Origin: a bacterium
GTDB taxonomy: Bacteria > Krumholzibacteriota > Krumholzibacteriia > Krumholzibacteriales > WJIX01
DNA: 11,358 nt
Assembly (NCBI GenBank): GCA_021160845.1
Contig: JAGHBT010000221.1
Location: forward strand, 1 to 11,358
Reading direction: 5' to 3'
Within the stretch, counting starts at the first letter, position 1. Each line of letters opens with the position of its first letter. The position numbers and the translations under genes were made by a program. Shown in pieces: positions 7,555 through 11,358 of this stretch. The notes beneath the pieces were generated by a model that ran no database searches, had not been told where the DNA came from, and worked only from the letters and a program-made list of their open reading frames with translations.

Positions 7555-8033
7555 TGGACGAGAAGTGGATGGAGGAGGCTCTTGGTGAAGCTGAAGAGGC
7601 ATTGAATCGGGGCGAGGTTCCCATTGGGGCTGTAATAGTAAAAGATAACAGAATCGTGGGGCGTGGGCATAACGAGATAGAGGGAAGAGGGGTGGCTACG
7701 GCGCACGCTGAAATGTTGGCAATTCAGCAGGCTGCCGGGGAATTGGGTGACTGGCGTCTTAATGGATGTACATTATATGTGACCTTGCAGCCTTGCCAAA
7801 TGTGCCTTGGCGCTATATGTCTTTCGAGGGTTAGCAGGATAGTTTTTGGAGCAAAGCAATCCGATGATGTTGCTTGCGGATCGATCGGGAATTTTCCCGA
7901 CTCCGGCCTGTTTAATTATAAAATAAAAGTAACCGGTGGAATAAAAGAAGAAAAAAGCCTCTTGATTTTGAAGGAGTTTTTTAGCAATCTCAGGAAAGAG
8001 GAAAAAAAACGGAGAGATGCGAGAGCTGGCTGA
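7554..8033 (+). CDS. tadA: tRNA-specific adenosine deaminase (A34 to inosine)
   Basis: A 159-aa TadA. It deaminates the wobble adenosine of tRNA-Arg(ACG) to inosine so that one tRNA reads three CGN codons. The zinc and catalytic residues are plain: HAE at 51-53 (His51 ligand, Glu53 proton shuttle) and PCQMC at 80-84 (Cys81 and Cys84 ligands). The usual Glu before the Pro is Gln here (TLQPCQMC). GEVPIGAVIV near residue 20 and ACGSIGNFPDS (108-117) are also family-typical. The start overlaps the lipoprotein stop by one base and has no good ribosome binding site, so translation is probably coupled. The C-terminal tail is basic (RKEEKKRRDARAG). Its last seven codons and the stop lie inside tRNA-Ser(GGA), a 23-base overlap. 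Following tRNA, SRP RNA, dnaX, ebfC and recR genes match the common Bacillus-type order. Confidence 0.95.
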   Translation: MDEKWMEEALGEAEEALNRGEVPIGAVIVKDNRIVGRGHNEIEGRGVATAHAEMLAIQQAAGELGDWRLNGCTLYVTLQPCQMCLGAICLSRVSRIVFGAKQSDDVACGSIGNFPDSGLFNYKIKVTGGIKEEKSLLILKEFFSNLRKEEKKRRDARAG

Positions 8034-8102
8034 ATCGGCGCGATTGGAAATCGCGTGAGGGTATTGCACCTTCCGAGGGTTCGAATCCCTCTCTCTCCGC
8101 CA
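8011..8102 (+). tRNA. tRNA-Ser(GGA)
   Basis: A complete class II tRNA. The acceptor stem is GGAGAGA (8011-8017) with TCTCTCC (8092-8098), followed by discriminator G and an encoded CCA (8100-8102). The D stem is CGA/TCG (8020-8022, 8035-8037). The anticodon stem is CGCGA/TCGCG with loop TTGGAAA, anticodon GGA at 8046-8048, reading UCC and UCU. A long variable arm (AGGGT/ACCTT) and T arm GAGGG-TTCGAAT-CCCTC complete it. The long variable arm and G73 agree with serine. Its first 23 bases are also the end of tadA. Confidence 0.97.
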
Positions 8103-8217
8103 TAACTAATCCTCTTTTGAATATAGTGGAGAGATGCCAGAGCTGGTTTATTGGGGCGGTCTCGAAAACCGTTGAGCAGTTTGCTGCTCCGGGGGTTCGA
8201 ATCCCTCTCTCTCCGCC
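8077..8217 (+). repeat. 25-bp direct repeat shared by the two tRNA-Ser genes
   Basis: Bases 8077-8101 and 8193-8217 are identical over 25 positions and cover the T arm, acceptor 3' strand, discriminator and first two bases after it. This is explained by common descent of the two serine tRNAs, but recombination between the copies could delete one tRNA. Confidence 0.9.
8128..8215 (+). tRNA. tRNA-Ser(CGA)
   Basis: A class II tRNA with acceptor stem GGAGAGA (8128-8134)/TCTCTCC (8208-8214) and discriminator G at 8215. The anticodon stem is GCGGT/ACCGT with loop CTCGAAA, anticodon CGA at 8163-8165, reading UCG. The variable arm is a strong six-base-pair stem, GAGCAG-TTTG-CTGCTC. The 3' end is followed by CCG, so unlike its neighbour the CCA is not encoded and must be added by nucleotidyltransferase. 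It lies 25 bases after tRNA-Ser(GGA). Confidence 0.96.
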
Positions 8218-8265
8218 GGAAAAAGGTAGATGGTTCCTCTAATGTGGAAGCATGTTTTATAGGTT

Positions 8266-8341
8266 GGGGATGTAGCTCAGCTGGGAGAGCACCTCGTTCG
8301 CAACGAGGGGGTCGGCGGTTCGAATCCGCTCATCTCCACCA
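8266..8341 (+). tRNA. tRNA-Ala(CGC)
   Basis: A complete 76-base tRNA with encoded CCA. The acceptor stem is GGGGATG (8266-8272)/CATCTCC (8331-8337). Its third pair is G8268-T8335, the G3:U70 pair that marks alanine tRNAs, with discriminator A. The anticodon stem is CCTCG/CGAGG with loop TTCGCAA, anticodon CGC at 8299-8301, reading GCG. D-loop GCTCAGCTGGGAGAGC and T arm GGCGG-TTCGAAT-CCGCT are standard. Confidence 0.97.
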
Positions 8342-8350
8342 TAAATTTTA

Positions 8351-8623
8351 AGGCCGCGCTAGATGGGGAGGTAGCGGTGCCCTGAACCCGCAATCCGCTA
8401 TAGCGGGATTGAATTCCCGATTGAGGGAATGCTGTTTTTGTGTGATCGACAGTGGGAAGTGATGTTGATAATCAGGACCTGCGCAATGAGGACCTGTTAA
8501 CCCCGTCAGGACCGGAAGGTAGCAGCGGTACACAGTTATTCTCGTGTGATGCAGTGATTCCTGCTTGGAGTTAACCCCATTGGTGGAGTACAGGAGCGAT
8601 TCACGAGATTGGGTGCGCGGTCT
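8351..8623 (+). ncRNA. ffs: Signal recognition particle RNA, long bacterial form with Alu domain
   Basis: About 273 bases. The S domain core is diagnostic: GTCAGGACCGGAAGG with the GGAA tetraloop (8514-8517), CAGG (8507-8510) and AGCAGCGGTA (from 8521) forming the symmetric loop where Ffh binds. The 5' part has GGGGAGGTAGCGGTGCCC and the CCCGC...GCGGG hairpin of the Alu domain, as in Bacillus-like and Thermotoga-like long SRP RNAs, not the short E. coli 4.5S. The ends are set by pairing of AGGCCGCGC (8351-8359) with GCGCGGTCT (8615-8623), which would be helix 1. The RNA works with Ffh and FtsY in co-translational targeting of membrane proteins. It starts 10 bases after tRNA-Ala and ends 33 bases before dnaX, with no clear terminator in between. 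The exact ends could differ by a few bases. Confidence 0.93.
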
Positions 8624-8656
8624 ATTGAGGTGAGCTGATAACATAGTGGAATTGCA

Positions 8657-10474
8657 ATGTCATATTTAGTTTTGGCCAGAAAATGGAGACCGGAAACCTT
8701 CTCGGAAGTAGTTGGACAGGACCATGTGTCTCAAACACTAAGGAAGGCTGTCGAGAGGGAAAGGCTTGCTCACGCCTATCTTTTTTCAGGACCCAGGGGT
8801 TGTGGGAAGACAACGACAGCGCGGATTTTGGCAAAGGTAATTAATTGCGAGAATCCGGTTGAAGGGGAGCCTTGTAATAAATGTAACTCATGCCGCAATA
8901 TTACTAAAGGCGCTCATCTTGATGTAATTGAAATAGATGGCGCTTCCAACCGCGGGATAGATGAAATAAGAGATCTGAGAGAGAAGATTGGGTATGCTTC
9001 GTCGAGTGGGAATTCTAAAATCTATATTATCGACGAAGTCCACATGCTTACACAACAGGCATTTAATGCTCTGCTGAAAACCCTGGAAGAACCGCCACAA
9101 CATGTGTATTTGATATTGGCCACGACGGAACCTCATAAAATCCCCGCGACAATTCGTTCCAGGTGCCAGAGATTCGATTTCAAGAGGCTGGAATTTTCCG
9201 AACTTACCGGTCAGCTTGTTAAAATATGCGCGAATGAAAAGTTGGACTATAATGAGGACGCCCTTCAATTGATTTCAAGGCGGGCAGACGGTAGCATGAG
9301 GGACGCGGAAAGCCTTCTTGATCAATGTATTTCTGCAGTGGATAAAAAAATTGATATAGAACTGGTTCGTCAGATCCTCGGGCTGGTTGATTCACGGATT
9401 GTAATTGATCTTCTCGAAGCTATAAGCATGCATAACAAAAAGGAATCTCTTGGGATAGTTAATAAGATTGTTTCTTCCGGATTTGATCTTGAAGAATTTT
9501 TCCTGGCGTATCTGGAGGGGATCAGGAATATGCTTGTTATAAATATTGGGGAAGAGGAATCGGTAGACTGGCTTGATTTGACAGAGGCTGAATTTAAAGA
9601 GCTTCGAAATATTGCAAAGCGGTTTAAAACCGAAGATCTGCTTTTACTTTTCAGGATGGCTGTTTCTTCTTTTGGAGAGTTTAGAGGGGCGGGTCAGCCT
9701 CGATATCATCTTGAAGCGGTTGTGGCCGAGGCTGCCGGATGGGAGTCCTCTGTGGAGATATCGGAGTTGATCAACAAACTTGATTTTGGAAACAACAGGG
9801 GGGGGTATGATAACAAACAGCGGACAATGTTGCCCGATAGAGTGGAAAAAGAAAAGGGTATAGCCCCAAAAGGGGTTGTAGATAAAGGGAATATTAAAGG
9901 TGAAAAATTGCTTGATGGCAGTAGAGATATAGAAGTTCTCAAAGAGGAAGAAGATGATTATGTCAAAGATAAACCGGCTAAGGTTTACTCGGGTGAAACT
10001 AAAGATAGATTAGCGGGTAGGGGGGGAGCCGATATGGAAAAGGCTCTTTCTTTAATTGGCGGAAGAGACAAGTGGGAAACATTCCTTTCTCAAATCAGGG
10101 AATTGAAACTAACTCTTGGAATATGGTTGATGTCGGCGATAGTAAAGGAAGTAAAGGACGGAATTATTGTTCTTGGATTTGATTCCAACAATCGTTTCGC
10201 TCGTGAAATGATTGGTGAGTCCAAAAACAGGCGGTATATTGAAAATCACCTGGGAAAATTCTATGGTAAGAAATTTACCATTGAAGTAACTGAAGTAGAG
10301 TTTGGAAAAGTGGAAAATGAGAATAAAAACGACAAAAAAACAACCACGAAAAAGAATATAACTCCAGATATAGATAAACTTGTGGAAAATGTACCTATGG
10401 CCAAACGATTAATTGAGGAATTCGATGGTGAAGTCTATGGGATTGATGACCAGCGCGGGAGGATTGACAAATGA
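8657..10474 (+). CDS. dnaX: DNA polymerase III subunit gamma/tau (clamp loader)
   Basis: A 605-aa DnaX, the ATPase of the clamp loader that places the beta clamp on DNA and, as tau, ties it to the polymerase. Walker A GPRGCGKT is at 45-52, the zinc module has Cys64, 73, 76 and 79, Walker B IYIIDEVH is at 122-129, and the sensor 1/arginine finger region LATTEPHKIP...SRC runs to Cys170, with Arg169 in the finger. Domains I-III extend to about residue 370. A charged, low-complexity linker (about 380-455) precedes a tau-type C-terminal domain (about 460-545) and a final PMAKRLIEEFDGEVYG segment near 580-595. The start has only a weak ribosome binding site (GTGGA, 8646-8650). The stop overlaps the ebfC start (ATGA). 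A G8 run at 9798-9805 forms an in-frame slippery heptamer where a -1 shift would give a 384-aa gamma-like form. A7 and G7 runs further on are in the linker and tail. Confidence 0.97.
   Translation: MSYLVLARKWRPETFSEVVGQDHVSQTLRKAVERERLAHAYLFSGPRGCGKTTTARILAKVINCENPVEGEPCNKCNSCRNITKGAHLDVIEIDGASNRGIDEIRDLREKIGYASSSGNSKIYIIDEVHMLTQQAFNALLKTLEEPPQHVYLILATTEPHKIPATIRSRCQRFDFKRLEFSELTGQLVKICANEKLDYNEDALQLISRRADGSMRDAESLLDQCISAVDKKIDIELVRQILGLVDSRIVIDLLEAISMHNKKESLGIVNKIVSSGFDLEEFFLAYLEGIRNMLVINIGEEESVDWLDLTEAEFKELRNIAKRFKTEDLLLLFRMAVSSFGEFRGAGQPRYHLEAVVAEAAGWESSVEISELINKLDFGNNRGGYDNKQRTMLPDRVEKEKGIAPKGVVDKGNIKGEKLLDGSRDIEVLKEEEDDYVKDKPAKVYSGETKDRLAGRGGADMEKALSLIGGRDKWETFLSQIRELKLTLGIWLMSAIVKEVKDGIIVLGFDSNNRFAREMIGESKNRRYIENHLGKFYGKKFTIEVTEVEFGKVENENKNDKKTTTKKNITPDIDKLVENVPMAKRLIEEFDGEVYGIDDQRGRIDK
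9797..9810 (+). promoter_or_regulatory. Candidate programmed -1 frameshift site in dnaX
   Basis: In the reading frame the bases are AGG GGG GGG TAT, so the heptamer 9799-9805 reads G GGG GGG and fits X XXY YYZ. After a -1 slip the next codons are GTA (9805-9807) and TGA (9808-9810). The product would be residues 1-383 plus Val, ending just after domain III. A modest hairpin, CGGACA-ATGT-TGCCCG with one A-C mismatch (9821-9836), lies 15 bases downstream. I see no strong upstream Shine-Dalgarno-like stimulator. Frameshifting is known for dnaX in other bacteria; its use here is inference. Confidence 0.4.
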
Positions 10475-10782
10475 CAGATATGGGAAAATTTCTGAAGCAG
10501 GCGCAGCAGGTTCAAAAGAAGATTACCCAGATGCAGGAAGAGCTATCCGATAAAACAATCGAGGCTTCCACAGGGGGTGGTATGGTTAAAGTTGTTATGA
10601 AAGGTAACCACGAAGTGGTATCGATAACTATTGATCCGGAAGTTGTCGATCCTGAAGATATTGAAATGCTTGAGGAGCTTGTTCTTGCCGCCTTTAATGA
10701 AGCACATACCGAAGTTGACGATATGATAAAGAAACAAATGAGTTCTCTGACAGGTGGAATTTCGCTCCCGGGCCTTTTTTAA
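10471..10782 (+). CDS. ebfC: YbaB/EbfC family nucleoid-associated protein
   Basis: A 103-aa DNA-binding protein of the YbaB/EbfC family, which forms dimers with a tweezer shape and coats or bends DNA. The family pattern is evident: an N-terminal amphipathic helix (MGKFLKQAQQVQKKITQMQEE), the STGGGMVKVVMKGNHEVVSI strand region (about 34-53), ITIDPEVVDPEDIEMLEELV, then a C-terminal helix ending in a glycine-rich GGISLPGLF tail. The length matches the family. The start overlaps the dnaX stop by four bases (ATGA), and GGGAGG (10457-10462) lies eight bases upstream. It is regularly found between dnaX and recR, as here. Confidence 0.96.
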   Translation: MTDMGKFLKQAQQVQKKITQMQEELSDKTIEASTGGGMVKVVMKGNHEVVSITIDPEVVDPEDIEMLEELVLAAFNEAHTEVDDMIKKQMSSLTGGISLPGLF

Positions 10783-10810
10783 TTGCTTACCGTTATGTAG
10801 GATTTATAAG
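10783..10810 (+). promoter_or_regulatory. Possible internal promoter upstream of recR
   Basis: TTGCTT (10783-10788) and TATAAG (10805-10810) are separated by 16 bases in the 90-base gap between ebfC and recR. The gap is longer than others in this block, which would allow an extra start for recR, although read-through from dnaX is equally likely. Confidence 0.3.
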
Positions 10811-10872
10811 AAATCTTTTTAATTATTCCAGGTTTAAGGCAAGGTTTTTGCTTACAAAAAGGGGAGAGAGTA

Positions 10873-11358
10873 ATGAGTTATGAGCTTCCGATTCTGAGGC
10901 TGCTAATTGATCATTTTAAGAAAATGCCCGGGATTGGTGAAAAAACAGCGCGAAGGCTAGCTTTTGCGATATTACATATGGGTAGGGAGGAGGTCAACGG
11001 TTTTGCCGAAACATTATTACGGGCCAAAAAAGAAATTCGATTCTGCAAAATCTGCGGAAATATTGCAGAAAGCGACACCTGCGGAATCTGCAAAGATCCT
11101 ACAAGAGAGGGTAGTATCGTTTGCGTCGTTGAACGGACGACCGACCTTTACGTTCTTGAAAGAACCGATCGATTCCGGGGTCGCTACCATGTTTTACATG
11201 GAGTCCTTTCTCCATTGGATGGAGTAGGGCCTGAAAATCTGAACCTGGAAGGGTTAAAAGACAGGGTTAAAAGAGAAGGAATTAAAGAATTGATTATAGC
11301 GACTAATCCAAATATAGAAGGTGACACAACTGCTTTGTATATACATGAATTGTTGAAA
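10873..11358 (+). CDS. recR: Recombination protein RecR, N-terminal part
   Basis: The first 162 codons of RecR (about 200 aa in full), open to the window end with no stop. RecR works with RecO, and in some species RecF, to load RecA on single-stranded gaps. In order: a helix-hairpin-helix with MPGIGEKTARRLA (18-30), a four-cysteine zinc module (CKIC at 58-61 and CGIC at 70-73), and a Toprim domain from about residue 81 (VCVVE, then YHVLHGVLSPLDGVGP at 105-120, then ATNPNIEGDTTALYI at 143-157). The usual YHVLGG has His in place of the first Gly (YHVLHG). GGGGAGAG at 10861-10868 is a strong ribosome binding site four bases before the ATG. It is last in the visible tadA-SRP RNA-dnaX-ebfC-recR series. 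Confidence 0.96.
   Translation, partial: MSYELPILRLLIDHFKKMPGIGEKTARRLAFAILHMGREEVNGFAETLLRAKKEIRFCKICGNIAESDTCGICKDPTREGSIVCVVERTTDLYVLERTDRFRGRYHVLHGVLSPLDGVGPENLNLEGLKDRVKREGIKELIIATNPNIEGDTTALYIHELLK

Noticed and set aside
8077..8217. Direct repeat at tRNA 3' ends as phage or island attachment sites
   Set aside because: The repeat is the shared 3' half of two related serine tRNAs and only about 90 bases lie between the copies, with no integrase nearby.
8151..8351. 66-codon open frame across tRNA-Ser(CGA) and tRNA-Ala
   Set aside because: It covers two complete tRNAs with full cloverleaf pairing; the open frame is incidental.
8348..8644. 98-codon minus-strand open frame
   Set aside because: It is antisense to the SRP RNA, whose conserved core and end pairing explain the sequence.
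10753..10782. Terminator at the ebfC end (CCCGGGCC then six T)
   Set aside because: The T run is inside the coding end of ebfC and no stem with a sensible loop forms before it.
10964..11227. 87-codon open frame near the right end
   Set aside because: It is a shadow of recR, whose frame from 10873 shows helix-hairpin-helix, zinc and Toprim motifs.

Overview
The window reads as a chromosomal segment from an uncultured, probably anaerobic, diderm bacterium. The 5' end is the tail of a pyruvate:ferredoxin oxidoreductase-type beta subunit, which points to ferredoxin-based metabolism. Four type IV pilus minor-pilin genes and a lipoprotein with a clear lipobox point to an envelope that probably has an outer membrane. 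The sequence has moderate GC content. A long FnIII-bearing PilW and a DUF4900-like PilX are combinations I associate with candidate phyla near the FCB group and with deltaproteobacterial-type lineages. That placement is an inference from gene style, not a phylogenetic result.

Layout: (1) 3-608, C-terminal two thirds of a 2-oxoacid:ferredoxin oxidoreductase beta subunit. (2) 609-945, a gene-free spacer with one hairpin and a weak promoter candidate. (3) 946-6597, a compact + strand operon of four prepilin-like proteins in the order GspH/FimT-like, PilV-like, giant PilW-like (1056 aa) and PilX-like. (4) 6598-6831, a spacer with a good sigma70-like promoter. (5) 6832-8033, a lipoprotein coupled by stop/start overlap to tadA. 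(6) 8011-8623, an RNA block: tRNA-Ser(GGA), tRNA-Ser(CGA), tRNA-Ala(CGC) and a long-form SRP RNA. (7) 8657-11358, dnaX, ebfC and the first part of recR, the last running off the window.

How the parts work together: the minor pilins should form the priming complex and tip of a type IV pilus or a related pseudopilus. No PilY1 gene is in the cluster. Instead the PilW-like subunit carries two EF-hand-like loops, about five FnIII-like repeats and a C-terminal jelly-roll domain, so it may itself be the exposed tip adhesin. The tadA-SRP RNA-dnaX-ebfC-recR order is the same as the conserved Bacillus-type block, and it groups tRNA decoding, protein targeting, replication and recombinational repair.

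Most worth a second look: the multidomain PilW; the 23-nt overlap between the 3' end of tadA and tRNA-Ser(GGA), in which tRNA processing would remove the tadA stop codon; and a perfect X XXY YYZ slippery heptamer inside a G8 run in dnaX, where a -1 shift meets a stop one codon later just after the clamp-loader domains, the same layout as E. coli gamma formation.
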